A DNA stretch of 64,000 bases from Anodontia alba (lineage: Eukaryota; Mollusca; Bivalvia; Lucinida; Lucinidae), in contig OZ024823.1 of assembly GCA_964016985.1 (NCBI GenBank), forward strand, positions 128,269,692 through 128,333,691, read 5' to 3'. Below are positions 1 to 10,313 of the stretch, one piece after another (position 1 is the stretch's first letter; each line of letters begins with the position of its first letter). The translations under genes and the position numbers were made by a program. The notes beneath the pieces are model-generated. The model was not told where the DNA came from. It saw only the letters and a program-made list of their open reading frames with translations, and ran no database searches.

Positions 1-232
1 AGGTCGTCAACTTTCTTTCGTGGAGATTGATCATGAAATATTTTCTACGGTCATTCGCTCACTTCCGCTGATTCAAGAAGGGCAGTTGTCAGTTTCTTGC
101 GGAAGAATGTGCACAATACTGGTAACCGCTTACAGGACTAAGCCTGCCCAGTAAACGTGAGGTTAGGTAAACTGACCGCGCTCGATATGACCCTATGGGT
201 TGACTGGGCCGTAAAACCTCAACACAAACAAA
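1..232 (+). repeat. tRNA-derived SINE, truncated at window start
   Basis: The body matches the complete SINE at 7508-7814 from its GAGGTCGTCAAC segment through the tail TAAAACCTCAACACAAAC. The tRNA-like head lies outside the window. It is followed by an A/T-rich run (270-311). Confidence 0.8.
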
Positions 233-1081
233 CCGCCCTAAATACACAATTTCCCTTATATCTACTGCAAAAAAAAAAAAAAAATAAAATAAAAAAAAAA
301 ATAAAAAAAAAGGCAAAACTTTAGTACTATTTAATTGCAATCTTTCATCGCAGGTCGCCCTGGCGATCCGCAAATATAGTAGGTATGCTATTCACCGAAT
401 TATACCGAACCCAGCTTATGCTGAAGTAATAACCCAGACTGTTAACATAGTTGTGCATCTTATAACGAATAGAATAGAATGCTTTCTAGAATGTTTTATT
501 TTCCAATTATGGCTTCTTTCGGGTATGCTATTAACCCATTTTATGCATAGCGTTCCATTTAAGGGACAGTGAAAAACAGTATAAACCCAGATCTGACGCC
601 GCAAAACGCGGCGTCTGATCTATGTCTACACTGTTTTAGGTACAGAAATTTCTATAATAAGTGATTATACAAAAAAGCAATTTAGACACCCTTTAACTCT
701 TAAATGGCATTAGAATGAAAGCATTCCATTGTCGAATCAGCTAATATTAGCTCAGGACTCCCCATCTAGAGATCTGCTGTAGTCAAAATATCTAAAATCT
801 CAGAGGGTAGTAGTAACCGTCAAAAGGCACAGTCAATGACACCTGTTGTTTTTGTTCATGTCAGAGGTAAGTTTGACAGTTCGGAGTGAACCAAAACTCG
901 GAAAGTACCTGGAGTCATTTAGGTCAGTTGATTAAATCTTGATACAAATGTCATCATATGCGTCATAAGCATACATGTGGTTGTTGAAGCTAAACGATCC
1001 GCTGATTCTTGTTGTGGCATTATATAATTCTTGTACCGTGAAAATATTTAGAAGAAAACGTCTACGTACCGGCGAAAATTC
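233..1081. other. Intergenic or intronic DNA with one decayed MITE
   Basis: No coding exon is recognised. From about 531 to 715 there is a copy of the TTAACCCATTTATGC family, carrying the short hairpin GACGCCGC...GCGGCGTC at about 596-618 and the flanking TCTACACTGTTT. The rest shows nothing identifiable. Confidence 0.6.
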
Positions 1082-1387
1082 CCTTATCTCGAATAACCGC
1101 TTATCTCGAAGTGAATATCTGGTCCCTGCCTAAACATGAAAATCTAACAACAGGTAACAAAATATTGTGGAAAAGAGGAGAAATTGCTCCTAAGGAGCAA
1201 TTTCTCCTCTTTTCCACAATATTTTAAAATATCTCTAACTTCAAGAGTCCAATTACATATATATTTGTTAAATGTGGTCAATCGAATTATTTTTTTCCTC
1301 AATTCTGCAAATCTGATATGTCGAGGTACGGATATCTCGAAGTATTTAAGAGAGTCCCTTGGAACTCGAGATAACGAGAGTCGCCTG
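1082..1387 (-). mobile_element. pogo-like MITE (family E), one end eroded
   Basis: It carries the family's central palindrome (AATATTGTGGAAAAGAGG and its complement, about 1161-1226) and the right end CGAGAGTCGCCTG followed by TA. The left end is degraded. The family's ends (CAGTCGACTCTCG) and TA targets resemble pogo/Tigger elements (family knowledge). Both strands of the palindrome read open, so the short open frames here are artefacts. Confidence 0.75.
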
Positions 1388-1839
1388 TAATAAGATGAAA
1401 TTTGCAAGACAATCTCTAAAAGTAAACTTTCAGTCTACCTGTAAGTGTATATTATGTCTCTGAAATATAAATGAAATGAATAGTTTTTTGTCTCGACAGC
1501 TGCCTGCGAAACCGGTAAAGCTGTCCAAAACTCCTCAAGATGCTGAGATTTTGAAAAAAAAAATACTCAGATCAACACCTAATTAGGTAATACAGCAAAT
1601 TTTGAATTAAAACAAAAGATCCCTTGTATTGTCTGGATGTTAGAATTGTTTATCAATCAGAGATGACAATTTGGAGTTCATTTTTAGTTAACCTTGTCAA
1701 CTTTGGTACAGCTTTGTATTTGACACATACGTAGAGGAATTGTCAATATCGATCGGAATGAGTTTCAGGTATGATTTCATGGCATTTTTTAGGCTATAGT
1801 CTGTAGCTCTTTGTGGGGATCTTTTGTAATGTTTTACAC

Positions 1840-2250
1840 TATTTGCTAGTGTTGCTACTGATGATCGATATCAGTCATTTTTGCCTCTTGTGACTGATAA
1901 TAGGAAAAAAAATTATAGTCATCTAATCGGAAAATTCTAATTTTAGAAACACATTTTTCCCACTTTTTATTTTAAAAGGCAAGTTATATAGAAATGAAAT
2001 TCAAAACTGTCTTTTTTGGTCTTTCTAAATTTGTGGTCAATAAAAGTGAAGAATGTGATTAAATAGCCTCAAATTAGTCAACCCAAAAGTATTTCTAATG
2101 CGTACCCACAACATTATGTTTTCATGAAGAAATAAGAAAACTTTTTTGATATCCCTCTTATTGATCTCGAGCTATAAATAAGTACCTAAAAGAGGGCTTA
2201 ATTCTTCTACAAATCGATTATTAATCGATGATCAATTACTCATCCAGCAG
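1840..2250 (+). repeat. hAT-like palindromic MITE (family R), copy 1
   Basis: Its left end is GCTAGTGTTGCTACTGATGA, and it ends near ATTAATCGATGATCA and CAGCAGTGTTT. It shares these blocks with 35463-35722 in the opposite orientation. The CAGTGTTGCCA-type ends resemble hAT elements (inference). Nothing recognisable lies between 1388 and 1840. Confidence 0.5.
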
Positions 2251-2269
2251 TGTTTAGACAAACCAACAG

Positions 2270-2543
2270 CATTACGAAAACACGCCTATTCAAATATATT
2301 GAAAATTTCACCACTAAAAACTAAAGTTTTCAGATAAAAATTCTGATATTTTTCATATTTCTGCTCAAAACAAAGATTGTGGTACTCGTTAGAACCGCCT
2401 CACAGAGGCGTTCTAACGAGTACCCACAATCTATATTTTGACCAGAAATAAGAAAAATAATGTATACCCCTGTAAACCCCATTATTACCATATAAAAGTG
2501 GGGTTTAAGGGGGTCAAAATTATATAGGTATGTTTTTGTGATG
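2270..2543 (+). mobile_element. Family A palindromic MITE, copy 1
   Basis: It has the ends CATTACGAAAACA and TGTTTTTGTGATG, the block TTCTGCTCAAAACA, a central palindrome GTACTCGTTAGAACCGCCTC (about 2383-2429), then CCCCTGTAAACCCC and TATATAAAAGTGGGG. There is no coding capacity. Flanking bases are G on both sides. Confidence 0.85.
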
Positions 2544-2694
2544 GAAGTAAAATGGTCTCTCTAAACTTTTAGGACTTATGATGTCACACTACTAAGAGCA
2601 CAGAATTGTCCCTAAGAGTTTTAAAATGATGATCCCAGTGATTCCCTAACATGGAGTAAAGGGGTCCTTTGATAAGATTTAGGGGTCTGTTGCT

Positions 2695-2860
2695 TTAAAG
2701 AGGTTAACCCTTAAAGCACCTATCACAACTACAGCGGACCTCACTTTGAAATGTTTTATGTTTCAGAGAAAAATAAGACATTTCATGGGAACCGTCTGCC
2801 TAGCAGAGATTCAAAGGAAGCGTCAGGTCTTATGTTCTCTGAAAAATAACGAAATCAATT
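2695..2860 (+). repeat. TTAA-flanked MITE remnant (family I)
   Basis: It begins TTAACCCTTAAAGCACC, like the family I element at 47484-47720, and holds an inverted ATGTTT...AGAGAAAAATAAGACAT arm pair. The right end is lost. TTAA plus CCCTT is the pattern of piggyBac-type targets (inference). Confidence 0.4.
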
Positions 2861-3055
2861 TTAGAATGTAATATGTTATAAATTTGCTCAGTGCTTAAAT
2901 GGTTAATTACTGTCTAAATAATAATAGTTCTTGTCCGTCAAAGCACAAATAGGCTGAAATACAAAGCCATATATTCATATATTAATAAGATTAATTTTGG
3001 ATTACATCACTCAGGACCCTTGACCCTAATTTTTGAGGGTCCAGAACAAGTTTTT

Positions 3056-3162
3056 TTTGTTTCTTGTTTTTGTTTTTTTTTTTTTTTTGTTGTTTTTTGT
3101 TTTTTGTTTTTTTTTGTTTTTTTTTTTGTTGTTTTTTTTTGTGGGGGGGGGGGGGGGGGGCG
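3056..3162 (+). repeat. T-rich tract followed by a G homopolymer
   Basis: Low-complexity sequence: T-runs interrupted by single G, then about 20 consecutive G at 3141-3162. It generates spurious Phe/Gly or Lys/Pro open frames. Length may be an assembly artefact. Confidence 0.9.
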
Positions 3163-3189
3163 GGGTTTAATGGGAAAATCCTCCCATTT

Positions 3190-3325
3190 TCAGCCAGGCA
3201 GACCAAACCAAATACCTGTGCTAACAGTGTAGACCCTGATGAGACGGCTCGTGACGCGTCACGAGCCGTCTCATTAGGATCTACACTCTTTACCATTATG
3301 TTTTCGGTTTTAGACTGAACCCTTA
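3190..3325 (+). repeat. Hairpin MITE remnant (family Q)
   Basis: Contains the palindrome GAGACGGCTCGTGACGCG and its complement (about 3238-3272), bordered by ACAGTGTAGACC and GGATCTACACT. The flanks match 4908-5032, giving two copies of one family. Confidence 0.6.
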
Positions 3326-3427
3326 TTTGCATCAATACACATGTCCAAATTAAAGGATGGAAGGGTCCACTTCAGAAACTTATGATTGAAAGAATTAATA
3401 AGGTTCATTTTTCTCTCTGTGTTTTAG

Positions 3428-3625
3428 CCGGAATCGACGGAATGTGGTCCAGTTGGGGTGGATGGTCAGAATTCGGAGAGTGTGACATGTCTTGCTGTGG
3501 GGGCATGCAGACTCGAACCCGAACTAGAACATGTACAAACCCGCCACAATCCGGCACCGGAAGTGATTGTGTAGGAGATCCCACTGAACTGGAATCTAGG
3601 GCATGTAATACAGAAGATTGTCCTG
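3428..3625 (+). CDS. Internal exon encoding a thrombospondin type-1 repeat
   Basis: A 198-bp exon with a pyrimidine-rich acceptor ending TTTTAG and a donor G|GTAAGT. Both borders are phase 1, the usual design of a shuffled extracellular domain. The translation contains WSSWGGWSEFGEC, CGGMQTRTRTRTC, the conserved TSP1 Trp and Arg ladder, and the closing RACNTEDCP. TSP1 repeats bind glycosaminoglycans and other matrix partners outside the cell and can carry C-mannosylated Trp and O-fucose (family knowledge). The first half has CDMSCCGG where TSP1 usually has C-x3-C-G, so there are seven cysteines instead of six. It probably belongs to the same gene as the phase-1 terminal exon at 13309, but no transcript links them here. 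The full protein cannot be identified. Confidence 0.85.
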
Positions 3626-3698
3626 GTAAGTACATTAAATCTTTAAAAAAAAACTCTAATACCGATGATTTGTTTACCGTGGCAGATTCGAACGTATT

Positions 3699-3973
3699 CA
3701 TTAAAAAAACACGCCTGTTCAAATATATTGAAAATTTCCCACCAAAAACCGAAAGTTTTCAGATTAAAAGTCTGATATTTTTCATATTTCTGCTCAAAAC
3801 ATAGATCGTGGGTACTCGTTAGAACCGCCTCACAGAGCGTTCTAACGAGTACCCACAATATATGTTTTTGAGTAGAAATAAGAAAAAATAATTATACCCC
3901 TGTAAACCCCAGTTTTACTATATAAAAGTGGAGTTTACGGGGGTCAAAGTTATATAGTTATGTTTTCATGATG
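3699..3973 (+). mobile_element. Family A MITE, copy 2, in the intron after the TSP1 exon
   Basis: Left end mutated (CATTAAAAAAACACGCC), right end TGTTTTCATGATG. Central palindrome GTACTCGTTAGAACCGCC at about 3811-3857. It lies 74 bp past the splice donor. Both flanks are T. Confidence 0.85.
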
Positions 3974-4139
3974 TTAAGTCCCTAGAAATCTCTTTCGATA
4001 GCTCAAGAAAACAAATACTCAGGAATATTTTATGGAAATGTTCTTATTTTATCATGAAAATGTATGTTTAGACTTAAGCGTACTAATTAAAATCGCCTCA
4101 TTGCAATTCTAATGATGACGCTCAATATACCTTAATAGA

Positions 4140-4380
4140 TAAAAAAAAAACATATCACAATTATCCCCCTTTGCCTCCTGACCAGGCGCTATGACTACCC
4201 CTGTCATGGCTTGAACTACATTTACCCATTAGGCCTTACCAAAAAAAAAAAAAAAAAAAAAAAATGTGTTTGCTTAGGGTAACCCTATTCTACCTAATTC
4301 TCTTTGTGAAACCTAGCAATATTTTTATTTCTTGTTTTCTCAAAAAAAAAAAAGAAAAAAAAAAAAAAAAAAAAAGATAT
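4140..4380. repeat. A-rich simple-sequence tracts
   Basis: Homopolymer A runs at about 4241-4264 and 4342-4376. No gene or other element is recognised between 3974 and 4579. Confidence 0.8.
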
Positions 4381-4579
4381 AGACATAGGCAAAATAAAAA
4401 ATCTCAGTGCTATGTTAATGCTATATATTCGGACAAGTAGGTTAGTGCAATTAATGTAGACCCCGAATATACTAGGAGTAGTTTGATCAGGGTCTACACT
4501 GGTTGTCGTTCTTTCAATACAAGAGAAGTCAAACAGCCTTGGTAAAATTTTATGTGAATTATGATGCCGAGTCCAAATA

Positions 4580-4715
4580 CAGTCGACTCTCGTTATCACG
4601 ACCTCGCTTATCTCGAATAATTTTCCTCACTTCTGCAACCCTGATATTTCGAGGTACGGATATCTCGAAGTGTTTCAGAGAGTCCCTTGGAATTCGAGAT
4701 AACGAGAGTCGACTG
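4580..4715 (+). mobile_element. Short pogo-like MITE (family E), internally deleted
   Basis: A 136-bp copy with intact ends CAGTCGACTCTCGTTAT and ATAACGAGAGTCGACTG flanked by TA on both sides. The central palindrome present in the ~300-bp copies is missing. It supports TA target duplication for the family. Confidence 0.85.
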
Positions 4716-4907
4716 TACGTGAGTGTATATGTAATAACCATTTATAATGCTATATAAAATGTAAAATAAAAGTAATAATCCCTACCTACCCTATCAATTT
4801 TTTTGTAACATGTAACCCTAAACATGCATATGTTTTCCTTGGTCTTACTAGAATAAATTTTCATGATCCTAAAGATGTCCGAGCTATTGAAATCCTTGCG
4901 CTAACCC

Positions 4908-5032
4908 TTTAATCCTGGCAGACAAAAAGATACCTGTGTCAATAGTGTAGATCCATATGAGAGCTCGTAACGAGTCGTCTCATCAGGATTTATACTGCTT
5001 GCCATTTTGTTTTTGATTTTAGACTGTAATTC
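4908..5032 (+). repeat. Hairpin MITE remnant (family Q), copy 2
   Basis: Matches 3190-3325 from the CAGACAAAAAGATACCTGTG region through GATTTTAGACTG. The hairpin here is GAGAGCTCGTAACGAGTCG, partly decayed. Confidence 0.55.
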
Positions 5033-5306
5033 GACTGTCATCAAACCAACACCTGAAAGAACATCACATTACGTTACTCTTACTTTCTGAGCCCTCCGCT
5101 CCCTCCCCGCCCTCTTTTTCTTTATTATTTAAGCGGTGCAGATTTGTCTTGACTGTTTTCGACACTGACCGTTCGTAGAAATAGAATGAGAATGTTGGAA
5201 CTTGAAATACTGGTCCTCAAAAGTTAAAGAAATTTGTATACAGAACTGTTTGCACTTCTAGTTACCTTTGCAATTACAGCAGTGCGTATCAAGAATGATT
5301 TCTGTG

Positions 5307-5352
5307 GGGCGGGGCGAGGCGGGGCGGGGCGGGGCGGGGCGGGGCGGGGAGG
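5307..5352 (+). repeat. GGGGC repeat tract
   Basis: About eight near-perfect GGGGC pentamers (with GGGGCGAGGC at the start), able to form a G-quadruplex on the plus strand. No gene lies next to it. Confidence 0.9.
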
Positions 5353-5394
5353 GCGAGGCTGGTGTTCGATTTGATAATTTTATCAAAATACCAT

Positions 5395-5530
5395 ACTTAC
5401 TATACGTGTTCGGACAAATATGCCTGAGCAAAGAGTGTAGACCCAGATCAGACGCCACAGGCGTATGTCCAGAATACACAATGTTTGCCACTCACCTAGC
5501 AACTTTACACACACTAGTGTACTGACGACT
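5395..5530 (+). repeat. Family M MITE remnant
   Basis: Starts like the family M end (GTGTTCGGACAAATATGCCT) and carries GTGTAGACCCAGATCAGACG before decaying. Compare 32711-32934. Confidence 0.45.
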
Positions 5531-5570
5531 TGTTAAAGAGAAGTATAAGGTATTGAATAAGGGCTGTGAC

Positions 5571-5855
5571 CATTACGAAAACACGTCTATTCAAATATAT
5601 AGAAATAGAAAATTTCACCTCCAAAAACTGAAAATTTTCAGATAAAAAACTTTGATATTTTGCCAATTTCTGCTCAAAACATACATTGTAGGTACTCGTT
5701 AGAACCGCCTCGGCGAGGCGGTTCTAACGAGTACCCACAATCTATGTTTTTTGAGCAGAAATAGAAAAATAATATTTACCCCTATAAACCCCAGTTTAAC
5801 TATATAAAAGTGGGGTTAAAGGGGGTCAAAATTATATAGGCATGTTTTCGTGATG
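5571..5855 (+). mobile_element. Family A MITE, copy 3
   Basis: Ends CATTACGAAAACACG and TGTTTTCGTGATG; central palindrome of GAACCGCCTCGGCGAGGCG type at about 5700-5735. Flanked by C on both sides. It abuts the mariner fragment that begins near 5866. Confidence 0.9.
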
Positions 5856-5865
5856 CTATTTAGGG

Positions 5866-6440
5866 TAAAAACGGTACCTCAAATCTATCCAGATTCTGGC
5901 CTTTTGGTCTTTTGCTATCCATTACTTACTGTCAGTCTTTCGTTTTGGCTAAAATGTATACACCCATGTTTCATCACACGTTAGCGTATAAAATTTTTTC
6001 CTATTATTTCAAAGGCATTTTGTCACACTGCCCAGCGGGCACGCAATGCTGAGACAACGTCGCATAAACGTCGATGCAATGCCATGACGTTGTATAAACG
6101 CCATGTGCCTGCTGGATGTACTGTCGTGGATTTTTTTATCGTCTGTTAGGATATGTTGAATTCAACTAGCACAAATCTTTCTAAGCCTTAGACTTTTCAG
6201 TAAAATTTGTTGACACTTACATTTATAATACCGACTGTATCAGCTATCTCCCATACTGAATAGCGACCGTAATCTTGCACAAATCTTTCTAAGCCCTAGA
6301 CTTTTCAGTAAAATTTGTTGACACTTCCTTTTAAAATACTGACTGTATCAGCTATCTCCCGCTCTGAATAGCGACCGTAATCTTTAACAATTCTTTTAAG
6401 AGTAGCAGTGTTCAGTAGAAGTCTCTGGGCTATTATATCT
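5866..6440 (-). pseudogene. Mariner transposase fragment with internal duplication
   Basis: On the minus strand the frames give DETWVYTF, PKRKTDSK and IAKDQK, the region around the first catalytic Asp of a mariner transposase. Upstream lie NTATLKRIVKDYGRYS, EIADTV and GSVNK from the helix-turn-helix DNA-binding region. The latter segment (about 107 bp) occurs twice in tandem (about 6170-6278 and 6279-6385). Stops and frameshifts interrupt it, and the C-terminal catalytic half is absent. A family G MITE (6031-6115) is inserted. Non-functional. Confidence 0.75.
6031..6115 (+). mobile_element. Family G palindromic MITE
   Basis: Short inverted-repeat element with ends CCCAGCGGGCACGC and GTGCCTGCTGG and internal ACGTCG/CGACGT motifs, related to 19035-19142 and 46870-46966. 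It is inserted in the mariner fragment. Confidence 0.6.
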
Positions 6441-6449
6441 AGGGCTATC

Positions 6450-6830
6450 AAACAACCCTAAGAAATAACTCGTCAGTTTGACTAGAGAGCTAGTCAATTT
6501 GACTGTCCAAAATAGACTAGACAACTAATCAATTTGACAAGATGAAAATAAACAAAGTACTAGCAACGCTTGTCAAGTTGACTAGCATACCTGGTTAATC
6601 TAACGACCTTGCTAGTCAACTTGACTAGACAAACTAGTCAGTCTGACAACCATGCTAGTCAAATTGACAAGGCAAACTTGTCAGTCTGACAACTATGCGT
6701 CAAATTGACCTTACAAACTAGTCAGTCTTGCAGCCATGCTAGTCAAATTGACTAGAAAAACTTGTCAATCTGGCAACATTGCTAGTTAAAATGACTAGAG
6801 CAACTAGTAAATCTGACGACTTTTACCATT
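6450..6830 (+). repeat. CTAGTCAA minisatellite
   Basis: About eight degenerate units of roughly 45-60 bp built from ACTAGTCAATTTGAC, ACTAGTCAGTCTGACAAC and CATGCTAGTCAAATTGAC. Because CTAG and TTGACTAGTCAA are self-complementary, the array is full of small inverted repeats. Confidence 0.8.
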
Positions 6831-7494
6831 TCTCCACACCCGGTAGGTCCTCACTGCTGTTATTCCCTTGAAAACAAAAGTAGTCCATTCAAAAGTGAAG
6901 GTAAATCAAACAACAAGTAATATGAAGCATATCAAGTAGGATCAAGTAGCGATCCCATAGCAGACTGAGGATTAGAATACCACAAAAATTGAATCAAACG
7001 CGCGCGGTCATTGTCTCAACACGTTTGCAATGGTATACAAAGCCCACATCTGAAAGGATTCACAATGCGTGCTCGTTATTTCGTGAGGTACATTGGAAAA
7101 GGAGGCAATACAAAACGGGTAGAATCTGAATGAAAACTGTGCGAGAGGATTGTAAGACTTGTTTTTTAATTGGCCAGTAGTAAGAGCAATGTTTGCACGT
7201 GGCACCTTTAGGCCCCGCTCATTTGGTATGAAGTCAAATTGTTAATACGGCCAACCAGCTCTTACCTGTTGTTTCTCTGTCTTGTAAACAGAACGGTTCG
7301 TTAGAGCATTTGCATCACGGAGAAGAGGTCAAAACTTGGGCAATCAAGCGCGCTATCATTTCCTCAAAATCGGCGGGAAACTTACTAGACGCCTAGTCAA
7401 TTGATCTCGATTTGATTGACACGAGAACGCTCTTAATTTAGTAATCTGTCTAATCAAAATGACGATTTATTTCTTAGAGTGAAGAACCCTGTTT
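6831..7494. other. No recognised feature
   Basis: No convincing exon or repeat. ACTAGACGCCTAGTCAATTG near 7384 echoes the preceding minisatellite. Confidence 0.5.
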
Positions 7495-7507
7495 ACCAGG
7501 TTCAGTT

Positions 7508-7814
7508 GCCGGCCTCGGTGGCTCTGTTAGATGCGCCGTCCGACTGGAGACCAGGAGGTCGCTGGTTCAACCCCCGCCGAGGTCGTCAACATTCTTTCGA
7601 AGAGATTGATCATGAAATATTTTCTACGGTCATTCTCTCCCTTCCGCTAATTCAAGAAGGACAGTTGTCAGTTTCTGGCGAAAGAATGAGCACAATACTG
7701 ATTAACCGCTTGGAGGACTTAGCCTGCCCAGTAAACGTGTGGTTAGGTAAACTGACCGCGCTCGACATGACCCCACTGGGTTGAGTGGGCCGTAAAACCT
7801 CAACACAAACAAAA
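7508..7814 (+). mobile_element. Complete tRNA-derived SINE with target-site duplication
   Basis: The 5' end is tRNA-like: an A-box-like TGGCTCTGTTAGATGCG and a B box GGTTCAACCCC, where RNA polymerase III would initiate (family knowledge). A unique body and an (AACACAAAC)-type tail follow. A 13-bp direct repeat, ACCAGGTTCAGTT, flanks it at 7495-7507 and 7815-7827, showing insertion by target-primed reverse transcription. Related truncated copies lie at 1-232 and 10664-10818. It has no protein-coding capacity; the 101-residue open frame across it is fortuitous. Confidence 0.9.
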
Positions 7815-7827
7815 ACCAGGTTCAGTT

Positions 7828-8473
7828 TTTCTTCGCTGTCCACAAACAGAATTACTTGACACCACAGAATGCATCAGTGGAGAGGAAATGCTCGAATGAG
7901 ATTTTGTGCAAGCGCTAGATGAATTTGACGGTGCATTTTACGCATGTTCGAAGACAACTTTTCGCTTGTCGCAGCCCATATATGACTGACCATATTTCAA
8001 TTATAAATAATTGCCACTTTGCCACGCTATTGCAAGCGATTATCAGGAAAATGTAGCTAGCTGATTTTACTTTACATCCTGGTAATTTTGTAAAAGAAAG
8101 TAATTCGGAAGTTTTTGGAAGCACGACAGTGACTGAATTTTACGATCCTCGTATGCAACATTAACGTTTCAGATGCTTATATAAAATATTTTTCAAATCA
8201 TACAGTATAAAATATATACATAACTGAATAATTCCAACATAAAAGGATTGCAAAAGTTAATCGCAATTTGATTGTTCAAGAGTAAATACAAAACGGCATT
8301 CATACTTTGGTAAATCCATTGATTAGTATGCTTTATTTGTTTAGTACAATTATCAAATATGAGTTATTTATATAATCATTTCACTGTAAATTTGACTTAA
8401 TTGAAACTATATGAAATGAAGATTTTTAAGCGGATTTTATCGATGTGTAAACGACATTGAATCACACACAAAC
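7828..8473. other. AT-rich region, nothing recognised
   Basis: No coding exon with acceptable splice sites and no clear repeat identified. Confidence 0.5.
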
Positions 8474-8738
8474 TTAACCCTTGTCCTGCTGAATAAATCA
8501 AGACGCCGCCCATTTCTAACTTTCAGTCAGTCAGATTACTTGATGCTGATTGCTGATATAAATTCACATACCTAACGGCAAACAGTGCAAATCCAGATCA
8601 GTTGGCTTGATCTGGGTCTATACTGTTTGATGGCAAACAGTGCAGATCCAGATCAGTTGGCTTGAAGAAGCCAACTGATCTGGATCTACACTGTGTGCAA
8701 AGGCAGGACATATTCGGGTTCAGCAGGACAAGGGTTAA
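8474..8738 (+). mobile_element. TTAA-type MITE (family K) with two nested hairpins
   Basis: Ends TTAACCCTTGTCCTGCTGAA and its complement, i.e. TTAA targets with CCCTTGTC termini as in piggyBac-like elements (inference). Inside, the AAACAGTGCAGATCCAGATC hairpin occurs once intact and once partly duplicated (about 8581-8695). Confidence 0.75.
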
Positions 8739-8840
8739 TAAAAAGTTCTTCGGGCTTTATCTTGTTTATTCAGTTTCTGACAGCTTGCCGGTGTTTACAT
8801 ATCGATAAATTCCACAAATATGATAATCATTCCTATAATA

Positions 8841-10055
8841 CGAGTGCGTGTCAATAAATAATCAGCCTATCCCATTTCCAATGGACCGAGACGGTCACGA
8901 TTTTCATGCTTTGTTTCAATATATGTTTTATACATGGGTACAAAATTGCACGCGTATCGAGTCATTCTTCAATAAGATATTGAATGTCAAACATGGCTAG
9001 TGATGCAAAGGCATGCTTTTCATCTAAAGTTGAGTACCGTGCTATAATTCGGTACTTGTATTTAAAAGGTAAAACAGGCAAGGAAATACACGGCGAGTTA
9101 GCCGATGTTTATGGGTCTTCTGCACCATCTTATGCTCAGGTTAAATTCTGGGTAGGGGAATTCAAACGCGGTAGAACTCTTTAGAAGATGAAGCCAGGTC
9201 TGGACGCCCACAGGATGCCACCGACGAAGAAATGTGTAAGAAAGTTCGGGATCTGGTATACTCTGATAGGCGAATTCAGGTGGAAGAAATAGCGCAGGCA
9301 TTAGGCATTTCACATGGTAGCGTTTCAACAATCTTACATGATCGTTTAGGTATGCGCAAGCTAACAGCCCGTTGGGACCCAAATCCCTTAGCGATGAGCA
9401 AATGGCAACCAGAGCATCAGTATGCAGCGCCTTGTTGAAGCGTTTTAGGTCAAAAGATGATTTTCTTTTGCATCTGGTGACTGTAGGGTTCATTATTATG
9501 AGCCGGAGAATAATGCTCAGAGTCGTCTGCTGGCAAGGTGATGGCCACAGTATTTTGGGGCGCAAAAGGCGTTATTATGTTGGACTTTTTACCCAAGAGA
9601 AGTACAATAACTGAAGTGTACTATGCAAACTTGTTAGACCAGCTGAGAACCGCCATCCGTGAAAAACGCCGAGGTAAACTCTCTAAAGGTGTTTTGCTGC
9701 AACAGGACAACGCGAGAGTCCACACTTGCAAAGTTGCAATGGATGCTGTAGAGCGAAACGGTTATGAATTAATACCACACCCTGCCTATTCGCCTGACCT
9801 AGCTCCTAGCGACTTCTTCCTATTCCCAAACTGGAAAAAGGATATCCGTGGACTTCATTTCCAGTCTGATGAAGAAGTCGTGAAGGCAGTTGAGGAGTGG
9901 GTCATTGGAAAGGACCCTGACTTTTTCAGTTCTGGGCTGATGGCACCAACACCGTTGGTCTAACTGCATCACACTAGAGGGCAATTACATCGAAAAAGAA
10001 GAGGTGGATCTCAACCGGAAATAAGTTAAGCTGGTTACTTATTGACTCATCCTCG
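8841..10055 (+). mobile_element. Mariner element with both inverted ends
   Basis: Flanked by TA dinucleotides (8839-8840, 10056-10057). The first 30 bases, starting CGAGTGCGTGTCAATAA, match the reverse complement of the last 30 (CGAGGATGAGTCAATAA) at roughly three quarters of positions. The element is 1,215 bp, normal for mariner, and holds the broken transposase at 8984-10024. Confidence 0.8.
8984..10024 (+). pseudogene. Mariner transposase, frameshifted (DD34D)
   Basis: A transposase of the cut-and-paste mariner family, which would bind the element's ends and move it between TA sites. It starts MSNMASDAKACFSSKVEYRA with an N-terminal helix-turn-helix, then LEDEARSGRPQDATDEE in another frame after a one-base loss near 9180. 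A second shift follows near 9370, and the first catalytic DETW segment is lost near 9480, where HYYEPENNAQSR survives in yet another frame. The C-terminal catalytic half is continuous (9538-9963): LLQQDNARVHT and YSPDLAPSDFFLF put 34 residues between the two Asp. The real end, EGNYIEKEEVDLNRK-stop, is again out of frame. At least four lesions make it inactive. Confidence 0.9.
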
Positions 10056-10077
10056 TATATGCTCAATACACACAGAC

Positions 10078-10313
10078 TTATGTGAGCCGCACCTTCGTGT
10101 CTTCGGGCATCTACGGACAGTGAAGGCCCATTTCAGCCTGCGAATCTGCACAGTCTCATTAGGGTCTTCGCTGACCGCTTCCATAATTGTTGGATACTAT
10201 AGAGGTATCAGTAATGCGAAAAAGGCCCGAATGAGAGCTTGCGCATGTGTAGGATGATGTGAATTCGCAGTTTGCGCATGCTCGAGGGCACTTTTTCGCT
10301 TGACGTGGCCCTT
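10078..10313 (+). repeat. Palindromic MITE (family D)
   Basis: Left GAGCCGCACCTTCGTGTCTT, right GCACTTTTTCGCTTGACGTG; inside are GGACAGTGAAGGCCC and the TTGCGCATG...TGCGCATGC pair. Other copies are at 12567-12826, 20366-20590 and 45523-45749. Confidence 0.65.

Noticed and set aside
3020..3335. Phe/Gly-rich and Lys-rich open frames
   Set aside because: Homopolymer T and G tracts.
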